Of a DNA stretch of 21,075 nt, positions 8,034 to 15,261 are shown in pieces (the stretch's first letter is position 1; each line of letters begins with the position of its first letter). A program made the translations under genes and the position numbers. The stretch is from an uncultured Actinomycetes bacterium. Its GTDB lineage: Bacteria; Actinomycetota; Actinomycetes; S36-B12. The notes under the pieces are model-generated. The model did not search any database and was not told the origin of the DNA. It saw only the letters and a list, made by a program, of their open reading frames with translations. The stretch is from positions 1 to 21,075 of the forward strand of contig CALGTB010000184.1 in assembly GCA_937902285.1 (NCBI GenBank), written 5' to 3'.

Positions 8034-8468
8034 CTAGGCGGAGACCGTGATGCCCATCTGACGGGCGGTGCCCTCGATGATCTTCATCGCGGCATCGACG
8101 TCGTTGGCATTGAGGTCGGGCATCTTGGTCTCGGCGATCTCGCGCACCTGGGCGCGCGTGATGGTGCCGGCCTTGACCTTGGGCGCGTTGCCCGAGCCCT
8201 TCTCCAGACCTGCCGCCTTGAGGATCAGCCGCGAGGCCGGCGGGGTCTTGAGCGTGAAGTCGAACGAGCGGTCCTCGTAGACCGTGATCTCGACCGGGAT
8301 CACGTTGCCGCGCTGGTTCTCCGTCGCGGCGTTGTAGGCCTTGCAGAACTCCATGATGTTGACGCCGTGCTGGCCCAGTGCGGGGCCGACCGGCGGCGCG
8401 GGGTTGGCTGCCCCCGCCTGGATCTGGAGCTTGATCAGGCCGGCAACCTTCTTCTTCTTCGGTGCCAT
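8034..8468 (-). CDS. rplK: 50S ribosomal protein L11
   Basis: A 144-residue L11, the GTPase-centre protein that binds 23S rRNA and is needed for factor binding and stringent-factor activation. The N-terminal domain has KLQIQAGAANPAPPVGPALG (residues 13-32) with the proline-rich turn, then GVNIMEFCKAYNA. The C-terminal RNA-binding domain has PPASRLILKAAGLEKGSG and the closing EGTARQMGI. The start is fixed by the family N-terminus MAPKKKKVAG. A strong hairpin separates it from nusG. Confidence 0.98.
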   Translation of the reverse strand: MAPKKKKVAGLIKLQIQAGAANPAPPVGPALGQHGVNIMEFCKAYNAATENQRGNVIPVEITVYEDRSFDFTLKTPPASRLILKAAGLEKGSGNAPKVKAGTITRAQVREIAETKMPDLNANDVDAAMKIIEGTARQMGITVSA

Positions 8469-8495
8469 GGTGTGTCGGGTCCTTCGTTGTCGTTA

Positions 8496-8518
8496 CCCCG
8501 AGGACGGCGTCCTCGGGG
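8496..8518 (-). promoter_or_regulatory. perfect 10-bp stem-loop between nusG and rplK
   Basis: CCCCGAGGAC-GGC-GTCCTCGGGG is a perfect inverted repeat with a 3-nt loop inside the 57-bp nusG/rplK gap. On the transcribed (minus) strand it is followed by TAACGACAACG, so there is no U-tract. It could be a partial terminator, an RNA-processing or stability element, or a site for L1 autoregulation; the sequence alone does not decide. It ends about 27 nt before the rplK start codon. Confidence 0.6.
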
Positions 8519-8525
8519 GTCCAGC

Positions 8526-9365
8526 TCAGTTCTTGTTGATCTGGCTGAAGGCCAGCTCAACAGGAGTCTCGCGACCGAAGATCTCGACCAGGCCCGTGAC
8601 CTTCTGGGCCTCGATGTTGATCTCGGAGATGGTGGCGTGCAGCGTGGCGAACGGACCGTCGACCACGGTGACGGAGTCGCCCACGCCGAAGTCGATCTCG
8701 ACGGCCTGGGCCGCCGACCCGCCCGAGGAGGACGCGGCGGCGCCGGGGACGCCTGCCTTCTTCTCGGGGGCGGGGGCGAGGATCGAGACGACCTCGTCGA
8801 GGCTCAGCGGGGCGGGCTGGTGGCCGTGGCCCACGAAGCCCGTGACGCCCGGGGTGTGCCGGATGGCGCCCCAGGACTCGTCGGTCAGCTCCATGCGCAC
8901 GAGGACGTAGCCGGGGAACTTGTTGCGGCGCACCAGCTTGCGCACGCCGCTCTTGATCTCCGTGACCTCCTCCATCGGCACCTCGACCTGGAAGATGTAG
9001 TCCTCCATGTTCATGGTGGTGATGCGGGTCTCGATGTTGCCCTTCACCTTGTTCTCGTAGCCGGCGTAGGAGTGGATGACGTACCAGTCGCCAGGAGCGA
9101 TGCGCATCTGCTCGCGGAAGGCCACGACGGGGTCCTCGATCTCCTCGACGACCTCCTCGATGGCCTCGTCGACGATCTCCTCGTCAGCCGCCTCGGCCAC
9201 GATCTCCTCAGCGACCTCCACGACCTCCTCGGCCTCGACCAGCTCCTCGGCCTCGGCCTCGACGACGATCTCGTCGGCCTCGGCGAGGACCTCGTCGACC
9301 GCCGCCTCGTCAGCAGGCGCAGGCGTGGCGAATGGGTCGAACGAGCGGAAGCCCTGGTCGGACAC
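8526..9365 (-). CDS. nusG: transcription termination/antitermination factor NusG
   Basis: NusG binds RNA polymerase and affects pausing, Rho termination and coupling to the ribosome. From the GTG start it has 279 residues. Residues 20-80 are an acidic, low-complexity extension; the NGN domain (WYVIHSYAGYENK through the FPGYVLVRM region) is at about 94-197; a Gly/Ala/Ser linker is at 205-222; and the KOW domain (GDSVTVVDGPFATLHATI) runs to the C-terminus. Long acidic N-terminal extensions are common in actinobacterial NusG. An ATG at 9374 is in frame, but AAGGAG ends only one base before it. The GTG at 9365 has workable spacing and gives the family-like N-terminus VSDQ, so I chose it. Confidence 0.95.
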   Translation of the reverse strand: MSDQGFRSFDPFATPAPADEAAVDEVLAEADEIVVEAEAEELVEAEEVVEVAEEIVAEAADEEIVDEAIEEVVEEIEDPVVAFREQMRIAPGDWYVIHSYAGYENKVKGNIETRITTMNMEDYIFQVEVPMEEVTEIKSGVRKLVRRNKFPGYVLVRMELTDESWGAIRHTPGVTGFVGHGHQPAPLSLDEVVSILAPAPEKKAGVPGAAASSSGGSAAQAVEIDFGVGDSVTVVDGPFATLHATISEINIEAQKVTGLVEIFGRETPVELAFSQINKN

Positions 9366-9417
9366 GGTGGTCATTCTCCTTGCGTTGGGATCGGGGAAGC
9401 AGCGAGCGTTCGGGGGG

Positions 9418-9675
9418 TCAGCCGAAGACGAACAGCACTCCCCGGGCGAAGACGAAGTCGAGCGCGGCGATGATCGCGGCCATGATCACCACGAAGATGA
9501 CCACCACCGTCGTGTAGGCGATGAGCTCCTTGCGCGTGGGCCAGATGACCTTGCGCAGCTCGGCCACGACCTGCCTGATGAACAGGGCAAGCCGCGAGAA
9601 CACATTGCCCCGGGCGCGGTCCTTGCGACCGTGCCCGTCCGACCCGCGGTCGGGCAGGGCGTCCGTGTCCGTCAT
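9418..9675 (-). CDS. secE: preprotein translocase subunit SecE
   Basis: An 85-residue single-spanning SecE, part of the SecYEG export channel. The hydrophilic N-terminus (to about 27) is followed by the family motif FIRQVVAELRKVIWPTRKEL (32-51), the conserved amphipathic helix, and then one membrane helix, TTVVVIFVVIMAAIIAALDF (55-74). Start ATG 9675 is preceded by an AGGAAG-like site. It lies between tRNA-Trp (37 bp upstream) and nusG (43 bp downstream), the classic order. Confidence 0.97.
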   Translation of the reverse strand: MTDTDALPDRGSDGHGRKDRARGNVFSRLALFIRQVVAELRKVIWPTRKELIAYTTVVVIFVVIMAAIIAALDFVFARGVLFVFG

Positions 9676-9712
9676 GCCTTCCTACCTTCGTCTCGTTCGT
9701 GCTGTCGACTCG

Positions 9713-9785
9713 CAGGGCCGGAGGGACTTGAACCCCCAACCGCCGGTTTTGGAGACCGGTGCTCTACCAATTGAGCTACGACCCT
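9713..9785 (-). tRNA. tRNA-Trp (CCA)
   Basis: A 73-nt cloverleaf on the minus strand. The acceptor AGGGTCG pairs with CGGCCCT, with a G discriminator as expected for bacterial tRNA-Trp. It has a D arm (GCTCAATTGGTAGAGC), an anticodon CCA at 9750-9752 within a CTCCAAA loop, and a T loop with TTCAAGT. CCA is not encoded. A TAGACT (9844-9849) with TTGGAC at 9869-9874 lies upstream as a possible promoter, but the 19-bp spacer makes it weak. The 131-bp gap to the plus-strand aminotransferase also has an 8-bp stem-loop at 9801-9820. Confidence 0.97.
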
Positions 9786-9916
9786 TCGTACCGGTCATTC
9801 AGCCCGCCCGAGGGCAGGCTGCCGCCGACCTAGTTCGCCGAGGAGTCTACGGGCCGCCTGTTCGTCGGGTCCAATCCGGTCCCCGGCGCAGGAGGCGAGG
9901 CTGCAAGGATGTGCCC

Positions 9917-11119
9917 ATGAGCTCACGCGTCTCCCGCCGGATCGCCGCCATCACCGAGTCCGCCACCCTGGCCGTCGATGCCAAGGCCAAGGCCCTCAAG
10001 GCCGCGGGGCGTCCGGTCATCGGATTCGGGGCCGGCGAGCCGGACTTCCCCACCCCGGGCTACATCGTCGAGGCGGCGATCGAGGCCTGCTCGGACCCCC
10101 GGTGGCATCGCTACACCCCCGCCGGCGGCCTGCCCGAGCTCAAGGAGGCCATCGCGGCGAAGACGCTGCGCGACTCGGGCCTCGAGGTGGGCGCCGCCCA
10201 GGTGCTCGTCACGAACGGCGGCAAGCAGGCCCTCTACAACGCCTTCGCGACCCTCCTCGACCCCGGCGACGAGGTGCTCCTCCCGGCCCCGTACTGGACC
10301 ACTTACCCCGAGTCCATCCGCCTCGCGGGAGGCATCCCGGTCGAGGTCATGACCGATGAGACGTCCGGCTACCGGGCCACGGTCGAGCAGCTCGAGGCGG
10401 CCCGCACCGAGCGCACGAAGGTGCTGGTCTTCGTCTCCCCGTCCAACCCGACCGGCGCGGTCTACTCCCCCGCCGAGGTGCAGGCCATCGGCGAGTGGGC
10501 CCTCGCGCACGGCCTGTGGGTCGTCACCGACGAGATCTACGAGCACCTGGTCTACGGCGACGCCGAGTTCTCGTCCATGCCGGTGCTCGTGCCCGGCCTG
10601 GCCGACCGGTGCGTCGTGGTCAACGGCGTGGCGAAGACGTACGCCATGACCGGCTGGCGGGTGGGCTGGATGATCGGCCCGGCCGACATCGTGAAGGCCG
10701 CCACCAACCTCCAGTCGCACGCCACCTCGAACGTCGCCAACGTGTCGCAGGTCGCGGCGCTCGCCGCCGTCAGCGGCGACCTGTCCGCCGTTGCCGAGAT
10801 GCGCACCGCGTTCGACCGCCGGCGCGTCCTCATGGCCGGCATGCTCGATGCCATCCCGGGCGTGGCCTGCCCGCTCCCGGAGGGCGCCTTCTACGTGTAC
10901 CCCTCGGTGCGCGACCTCGTCGGCCGATCGCTGGGCGGCGTGCCGATCGAGTCGTCCGCGCACCTCGCCGGCCTCATCCTCGACGAGGCCGAGGTCGCGG
11001 TCGTCCCGGGCGAGGCCTTCGGCACCCCCGGGTACCTCCGCCTGTCCTACGCCACGTCCGACGCGGACATCACCGAGGGAGTCACCCGGATGGCAGGGCT
11101 GCTGTCGCGGGTCGAGTAG
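9917..11119 (+). CDS. class I pyridoxal-phosphate aminotransferase (aspartate aminotransferase type)
   Basis: A 400-residue fold-type I aminotransferase, probably aspartate/2-oxoglutarate transamination. Landmarks are GAGEPDFPTPGYI (38-50), TNGGKQALYN with the cofactor-phosphate contact (99-108), PYWTTYPE (125-132), SPSNPTG with the PLP-ring Asn (N177), DEIYEHLVY with the pyridine-N Asp (D205), and AKTYAMTGWRVGWM with the Schiff-base lysine K240 and Arg248. The ATG at 9917 has AAGGA upstream. The longer in-frame reading from 9521 runs through tRNA-Trp and is rejected. It is plus strand, set between minus-strand blocks. The exact substrate could be another amino acid. Confidence 0.93.
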   Translation: MSSRVSRRIAAITESATLAVDAKAKALKAAGRPVIGFGAGEPDFPTPGYIVEAAIEACSDPRWHRYTPAGGLPELKEAIAAKTLRDSGLEVGAAQVLVTNGGKQALYNAFATLLDPGDEVLLPAPYWTTYPESIRLAGGIPVEVMTDETSGYRATVEQLEAARTERTKVLVFVSPSNPTGAVYSPAEVQAIGEWALAHGLWVVTDEIYEHLVYGDAEFSSMPVLVPGLADRCVVVNGVAKTYAMTGWRVGWMIGPADIVKAATNLQSHATSNVANVSQVAALAAVSGDLSAVAEMRTAFDRRRVLMAGMLDAIPGVACPLPEGAFYVYPSVRDLVGRSLGGVPIESSAHLAGLILDEAEVAVVPGEAFGTPGYLRLSYATSDADITEGVTRMAGLLSRVE

Positions 11120-11140
11120 GAGCCTGCGACACGCGAACGA

Positions 11141-11178
11141 CCTCCCATGGGTGCGAGACTGGCACCACCCGTGGGAGG
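11141..11178 (+). promoter_or_regulatory. hairpin that covers the ribosome-binding site of the deacetylase gene
   Basis: CCTCCCATGGGTG (11141-11153) pairs over 13 bp (one G-U) with CACCCGTGGGAGG (11166-11178), leaving a 12-nt loop. The 3' arm contains GGGAGG (11173-11178), which is the Shine-Dalgarno sequence 8 nt before the GTG start at 11187. When folded, the ribosome site would be hidden. It also starts 22 bp after the aminotransferase stop, so it could instead act as an intercistronic terminator or attenuator. Confidence 0.6.
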
Positions 11179-11186
11179 TGCGCACT

Positions 11187-11813
11187 GTGGTCCAGCGCTT
11201 GGAGTCCGGCCGACGCGACGTCATCGTCCTGACTCCGCACCCCGACGACGCCGAGTACGGCTGCTGGGCGTGGGCGCACGCGGCCGTCCGCAGGGGCCAT
11301 CGCGTCACGATCCTCCTCATGTGCGATCCCGGGGAGGAGCGCGTGCTCGAGTCGGTGGCAGCAGCAACCGGGATCGGCGCGAGGATCACGGCCTTCACCC
11401 ACTTCACCGACGGCACACTGACGTCGGACCCCGTGGTCATCACCGCCCTCGACGCCGTCGTCGCCCAGGCCGTCCATCCCATCCTGCTGTCGCCGCACCC
11501 CGAGGACTCCCACCAGGATCACCGGGCCACTGCGGGCATCGCCCGATCGGTCGCGCGGCACGGCACGGCGGACGTCGCGTACTACGGCACCCCGACAACG
11601 GGGCAGGACTTCCATCCGAGCCTGTACCTTCCGCTCACGGACGCGGATGTCGCCGCCCGCCGCACGGCCCTGGACTGCCACGCCTCGCAGCGCGGCAAGG
11701 ACTACCTGACCGATGAGCGGCTGGCACTCAAGGACCGGTGGTGGGGCATCCGGGCAGCGGCCGACCGAGCGGAGCCCCTCCAGGCCGAGCGCCTCACCGG
11801 CTGGGCGCTCTAG
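11187..11813 (+). CDS. PIG-L family N-acetylglucosaminyl-type deacetylase
   Basis: A 208-residue zinc-dependent deacetylase of the PIG-L/LmbE family, whose members remove N-acetyl groups from GlcNAc-containing small molecules (MshB in mycothiol synthesis is one). The metal motif is PHPDDAEYG (His18, Asp20, Asp21), with the second motif HPEDSHQDH near 104-112 supplying His109/His112. It is at the short end for the family, and the substrate is not assignable. The start is a GTG with GGGAGG at ideal distance; that site lies in a 13-bp hairpin. It is 67 bp downstream of the aminotransferase and probably co-transcribed. It converges on murB with only 27 bp between the stops. Confidence 0.88.
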   Translation: MVQRLESGRRDVIVLTPHPDDAEYGCWAWAHAAVRRGHRVTILLMCDPGEERVLESVAAATGIGARITAFTHFTDGTLTSDPVVITALDAVVAQAVHPILLSPHPEDSHQDHRATAGIARSVARHGTADVAYYGTPTTGQDFHPSLYLPLTDADVAARRTALDCHASQRGKDYLTDERLALKDRWWGIRAAADRAEPLQAERLTGWAL

Positions 11814-11840
11814 GAGACCGGCCGGGCCGGAGCAGCCGCG

Positions 11841-12866
11841 TCAGCCCGGGTCGCCGACGAGGGTCGGCTCGATCGCCAGGGCGATGCCGAAGCGCTGGCG
11901 GACGCGGTCCTGGACGGCCCGGGCGAGGGCCATCACGTCGGCCGCGCTCGCCCCGCCGCGGTTGGTGACCGCGAGGGTGTGCCGGCCGGAGATAGCCGCA
12001 CGAGACCCCTCCCCCAGCGAGAAGCCGCGAGGCACGCCCGCCTGCTCGATCAGCCAGGCCGCACTGAGCTTGATGCCACGGACAGCCGGGAACCTCGGGC
12101 AGCCCTCGGGCACTGGGGCGTCGTCCTCGACCACCGGGTTGGTGAAGAACGATCCGGCACTCCACGTGTCGTGGTCGTGCGCGTCCAGCACCATGCCCTT
12201 GCGGTGCCGGAGCAGGAGCACGGCCGCGCGGATGTCGCGGAGGTCGGCCTGCCCGCCGACCTCGACCCCCAGGGTGCGGGCGAGCTCGGCGTAGGCCACC
12301 GCCCCGGTGCCGGCGGCCGACAGCCGCATGGTGACCCCGAGAACCGCCCAGCGGCCCGGACTCTCCTTGAACACGCTGCTGCGGTAGCCGAACCCGCACT
12401 CGGCGGGGTCCAGCGTCACGATCTCGCCGCCTCGCCGATCGAGGGCCTGCACCGACGTGATGACCTGGGCGACCTCCTGGCCATAGGCGCCGACGTTCTG
12501 GATGGGGGTCGATCCGCAGCGGCCCGGGATCCCCGACAGCGCCTCGATGCCCGACCAGCCCTGCCGGACGGCGTAGTCGACGAGGTCGTCCCACGGCTCG
12601 CCGGCCTTCACGGACAGGCTCACCCCGCCGGGGACATCCGCCACCGCGACGCCGCGCGTCGCCACGTCGACGACGGTACCCCGGAAGCCGGAGTCGGCGA
12701 CCACGATGTTGCTGCCGTCGCCGAGCAGAAGCACCGCCGTGCCCGTGTCGTCGCACTCGCGGACTGCCTCGACCAGCTCGTCGTCGGACTCGGCGACGAC
12801 CCAGCCGTCCGCGGGACCGCCGACCCGCAGGGTCGTGCGCTCGGCGAGGGTGGCGGGAGCGAGCAC
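11841..12866 (-). CDS. murB: UDP-N-acetylenolpyruvoylglucosamine reductase (MurB)
   Basis: A 341-residue FAD enzyme that reduces UDP-GlcNAc-enolpyruvate with NADPH to UDP-MurNAc, the second step of peptidoglycan precursor synthesis in the cytoplasm. FAD-binding motifs are TTLRVGGPADGW (11-22) and GDGSNIVVADSG (49-60). IPGRCGSTPIQNVGAYGQE (113-131) is the PCMH-fold core, and YRSSVFK (161-167) marks a type I enzyme. The catalytic Ser is in AGSFFTNP (S239) and the C-terminal Glu in IEPTLVG (E333). The start is GTG, with a modest GGGTGG upstream. It lies 25 bp after the glycosyltransferase-like gene, as last gene of the rpmG-had operon. Confidence 0.96.
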   Translation of the reverse strand: MLAPATLAERTTLRVGGPADGWVVAESDDELVEAVRECDDTGTAVLLLGDGSNIVVADSGFRGTVVDVATRGVAVADVPGGVSLSVKAGEPWDDLVDYAVRQGWSGIEALSGIPGRCGSTPIQNVGAYGQEVAQVITSVQALDRRGGEIVTLDPAECGFGYRSSVFKESPGRWAVLGVTMRLSAAGTGAVAYAELARTLGVEVGGQADLRDIRAAVLLLRHRKGMVLDAHDHDTWSAGSFFTNPVVEDDAPVPEGCPRFPAVRGIKLSAAWLIEQAGVPRGFSLGEGSRAAISGRHTLAVTNRGGASAADVMALARAVQDRVRQRFGIALAIEPTLVGDPG

Positions 12867-12891
12867 GGCACCACCCTAGGCGAGCGGCGGC

Positions 12892-13839
12892 TCAGGATCG
12901 GGGCCGCAGGATTCCGGGCTGGCCGCGGAAGCGCTGCAGCAGCCGGTCGTACGTGCGCCGGGACTCGCGGTCGCGGTAGTCGGGGTCGGAGTCGTGGTAG
13001 CCGTGATGGCGCCCCTGGTGCACCGGCAGGGTGCCCGGGGGCACGACGAGACGCCCACCGGCCTCACGCAGCGCCAGGCACCACTCCATGTCGGCGTTCC
13101 GGTAGAAGCGCGCCTTGGCATGGGCGGGGGCGGCCATGGCTGCGTCGCGGCGCAGCACGAGCAGGTAGCCGAGGATGGCGTCGACCTCGCCGGGACCGGC
13201 ATCGACGAAGGAGCGCCAGTTGTCGTCGACGTCGACGTCGACCCCCCGCCAGCCCGACGCCGCGACCGTGGGGTCGTCGAGCACCGACACGAGCGGGGTG
13301 ATGGCATCGCCGTCGAGCACGGTCGAGACGTCGAGCAGCGCGACCGCGGCGGACGGGCTGAGGGCCACCAGGAGGTTCGCCGCCGAGGCCCAGCCCACCT
13401 GGCCGAGGGCGGTCGACAGGTGCAGGTCGACGACACGCGCGGGAACTGCAGCGGCCAACTCGTGCAGGACGAGACCGGCCCCGTCGACATTGCCGCAGTC
13501 GAGGCCGACCACGACGACGTCGTCGGGCGTGTGCTCGAGGACGGCGCGCACGCAGGCGGCGACGTCGTCGGGCCAGCCGTCGATGACGAGGGCGACGGTG
13601 CAGGCCGCCTCCGGGATCGCCGGGGCCGACGCGGCGAGGTCGGCGGCGGTGGCGAACACCGCGAACGGCGGGCGCGGGGTGAGGGAGTAGCCCCCGGGGG
13701 TGTCGGCGAGGACGAAGCCGAGGTCGCCGATGCGGTCGCGCAGCGCGTCGGCGGCTGCGAAGTCGCGGTCGGCACGCGCCTGGGCGCGCTGCTCGGCGAG
13801 GGCCACGACCTCGGCCGGCGGCTCCTCGATCGGCGTCAT
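12892..13839 (-). CDS. CysS-C-terminal-like domain fused to a family 2 glycosyltransferase-like domain
   Basis: A 315-residue fusion. Residues about 10-53 (AEQRAQARADRDFAAADALRD...GFVLADTPGGYSL) resemble the short helical tail found at the C-terminus of cysteinyl-tRNA synthetases (RDF..AD.IRD.L...GI...DTP..). Residues about 80-275 look like a GT-A fold: VALVIDGWPDD, VVVVGLDCGN, LLDVSTVLDGDAI where the metal DxD would sit (here D170-V-S), then the RNADMEWCLALREAG stretch that in GT2 enzymes carries the catalytic acid. The degenerate DxD leaves activity open. The ATG overlaps the hadB stop in ATGA, so translation is coupled to hadB. murB follows, so a cell-envelope role is plausible. There is no signal peptide or membrane helix. 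Confidence 0.75.
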   Translation of the reverse strand: MTPIEEPPAEVVALAEQRAQARADRDFAAADALRDRIGDLGFVLADTPGGYSLTPRPPFAVFATAADLAASAPAIPEAACTVALVIDGWPDDVAACVRAVLEHTPDDVVVVGLDCGNVDGAGLVLHELAAAVPARVVDLHLSTALGQVGWASAANLLVALSPSAAVALLDVSTVLDGDAITPLVSVLDDPTVAASGWRGVDVDVDDNWRSFVDAGPGEVDAILGYLLVLRRDAAMAAPAHAKARFYRNADMEWCLALREAGGRLVVPPGTLPVHQGRHHGYHDSDPDYRDRESRRTYDRLLQRFRGQPGILRPRS

Positions 13840-14261
13840 GCGGGCAGTCGGACGACCGCGTGGGCCTTGCCGAGGACGGTGGCGCCGCCGCTCGAGGCGG
13901 TGATGGCGACCTGGACCGTGCCGTCCTCGTGCACGGCCGTGACCTTCGCGGTCACGTCGATGACGGCTCCCGCATCGTCGTCGGGGACCACCACGGGGCG
14001 GGTGAAGCGCACGCCGTACTCGACGACCGAGCCGGGGTCACCGGTCCAGTCGGTCACGACGCGGATCACCTCGGCCATGGTGAGCATGCCGTGCGCGATG
14101 ACATCCGACAGGCCGACCGATGTCGCGAAGCGCTCGTTCCAGTGGATGGGGTTGAAGTCGCCCGAGGCTCCTGCATAGCGGATCAGGTCGACCCGGCGAA
14201 CCGTGAAGGACTGAGCCGGAAGCTCCGTTCCGACCTCGACGCCGCCCCGCGCAACGGTCAT
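13836..14261 (-). CDS. hadB: MaoC-like (R)-hydroxyacyl dehydratase, HadB type (catalytic subunit)
   Basis: A 141-residue hot-dog-fold protein with the hydratase-2 motif ASGDFNPIHWNE (D35 and H40 catalytic) followed by VIAHGMLTMAE. It should dehydrate or hydrate beta-hydroxyacyl thioesters. In mycobacteria the HadAB complex works in fatty-acid synthase II; here there is no evidence for mycolates, so the acyl substrate is open. It overlaps hadA by 4 nt (ATGA) and the next gene by 4 nt, a tight operon. The assignment to HadB rests on the catalytic motif and on the position rpmG-hadA-hadB. Confidence 0.88.
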   Translation of the reverse strand: MTVARGGVEVGTELPAQSFTVRRVDLIRYAGASGDFNPIHWNERFATSVGLSDVIAHGMLTMAEVIRVVTDWTGDPGSVVEYGVRFTRPVVVPDDDAGAVIDVTAKVTAVHEDGTVQVAITASSGGATVLGKAHAVVRLPA

Positions 14262-14716
14262 GACGTGGCCTCGTCGGCCCCGCGCGAGACGATCAGTGAG
14301 TAGGCGGTCGCGACGTGCTCGCCCTCGAGCGTGGCGATGTCGCCGCGGGTGGTGATCATGTCGTTGCCGGCGGCCGACCGGATCGACTCGATCGTGGTCG
14401 TGACGACGAGCTCGTCACCGGCGACGATGGGCCTGGCGTACGCGAACCGCTGCTCGCCGTGCACCACCCGCGAGTAGTCGAGGCCGAGCTCGGGGTCGTG
14501 GATGACGGCCCGGCTGGCCTGCATCGACATGACGACCGCGAAGGTCGGCGGGGCGACGAGGTCGGCGTAGCCGAGGGCGCGGGCCGCCGCGACATCGTGG
14601 TAGGCGGGACTGCCGTCACCGATGGCGGTGGCGAACTCGCGCAGCTTCTCGCGCCCCACGACGTACGAGCCCGTCGGCGCGTAGGAGCGCCCGACGAACT
14701 CGGGGTTGAGGGCCAT
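14258..14716 (-). CDS. hadA: MaoC-like dehydratase, HadA type (non-catalytic partner)
   Basis: A 152-residue hot-dog-fold protein of the MaoC N-terminal (FAS1_DH) class. It starts LNPEFVGRSYAPTGSYVVGREKLREFA, has GDGSPAYHD where HadB has the catalytic GDxNPIH, and continues DLVAPPTFAVVMSMQ and VVHGEQRFAYARPIVAGDEL, all typical of HadA. It supplies the long acyl-channel half of the HadAB dimer. It begins 27 bp after the rpmG stop with only a weak ribosome site. Confidence 0.88.
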   Translation of the reverse strand: MALNPEFVGRSYAPTGSYVVGREKLREFATAIGDGSPAYHDVAAARALGYADLVAPPTFAVVMSMQASRAVIHDPELGLDYSRVVHGEQRFAYARPIVAGDELVVTTTIESIRSAAGNDMITTRGDIATLEGEHVATAYSLIVSRGADEATS

Positions 14717-14743
14717 GACCTGGGTCGGGGTCCCGTGACCGGA

Positions 14744-14911
14744 CTAGCGGGTTTCCTTGTGGTTCGTGTGCTTGTTGCAGTTCGGGCAGAACTTCTTGGC
14801 CTCGAGCCGGTCGGGGTCGTTGCGGCGGTTCTTCTTGGTGATGTAGTTGCGGTGCTTGCAGTCCTCGCACGCCATCGTGATCTTGGGGCGAATGTCGGTT
14901 GCCTTGGCCAC
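14744..14911 (-). CDS. rpmG: 50S ribosomal protein L33, zinc-binding form
   Basis: A 55-residue L33, full length. Two CxxC pairs (CEDC at 15-18, CPNC at 42-45) bind zinc, so this is the C+ form rather than a zinc-independent paralogue. Family motifs are RNYITKKNRRN and the terminal HKETR. The start is GTG, with AGAGGAAG upstream. It sits between tRNA-Met and hadA, the usual actinobacterial location. Confidence 0.97.
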   Translation of the reverse strand: MAKATDIRPKITMACEDCKHRNYITKKNRRNDPDRLEAKKFCPNCNKHTNHKETR

Positions 14912-15001
14912 TGGTCTTCCTCTTCCGTGATGCCTTGGCGAGGGGACTCGCCGAGAGCGATGGTCGTGCACGCCGCCCGGTCGGGCGATCGGGCGTTCGC
15001 G

Positions 15002-15074
15002 TAGCGGAGGCCGGACTTGAACCGGCGACACAGCGATTATGAGCCGCTTGCTCTACCAACTGAGCTACCCCGCC
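15002..15074 (-). tRNA. tRNA-Met (CAT), elongator
   Basis: A 73-nt cloverleaf on the minus strand. The acceptor GGCGGGG pairs with CTCCGCT (G-U at the first pair), with an A discriminator. It has a D arm GCTCAGTTGGTAGAGC, an anticodon CAT at 15039-15041 in a CTCATAA loop, and a T stem GCCGG/CCGGC around TTCAAGT. The first pair is closed (G-U) and the initiator-specific GGG/CCC anticodon stem is absent, so this is an elongator tRNA. It lies 24 bp downstream of tRNA-Thr and 90 bp upstream of rpmG. Confidence 0.96.
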
Positions 15075-15098
15075 ACGATGGGCAAACAGCACCCACCG

Positions 15099-15170
15099 AG
15101 CCCCTTCCGGGAATCGGACCCGGTACCTCGCCCTTACCAAGGGAGCGCTCTGCCAATGAGCTAAAGGGGC
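15099..15170 (-). tRNA. tRNA-Thr (GGT)
   Basis: A 72-nt cloverleaf on the minus strand. The acceptor GCCCCTT pairs with AAGGGGC, with a T discriminator. It has a D arm GCTCATTGGCAGAGC, an anticodon GGT at 15136-15138 in a TTGGTAA loop, and a T arm CCGGG-TCCGATT-CCCGG. It is the first gene of the tRNA-Thr/tRNA-Met/rpmG run. Upstream on the minus strand TAGGCT (15184-15189) could be its -10, with a poor -35 (TTCGTC, 15208-15213) at an 18-bp spacer. Confidence 0.96.
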
Positions 15171-15261
15171 GCAAAGCCCCGCAAGCCTACAAGAGCGCTC
15201 GGGCCGCGACGAAATCGAGGCTGCCCGGGCGCCGTACGCGCACCGGCTGCAGACTGGAGTC

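Noticed and set aside
7995..9473. A 492-codon plus-strand frame over rplK and nusG
   Set aside because: Leu/Asp-rich antisense of two certain genes, created by the acidic NusG tail and codon bias.
9844..9874. A tRNA-Trp promoter (TTGGAC, TAGACT)
   Set aside because: The 19-bp spacer and the distance of about 58 bp to the tRNA make it too weak to list as a feature.
9521..9916. A 132-codon N-terminal extension of the aminotransferase
   Set aside because: It would run antisense through secE and tRNA-Trp; the ATG at 9917 has a ribosome site and gives the family N-terminus.
14258..14911. A riboswitch or third had gene between rpmG and hadA
   Set aside because: The gap is only 27 bp and holds nothing; no hadC-like reading frame exists in the operon.
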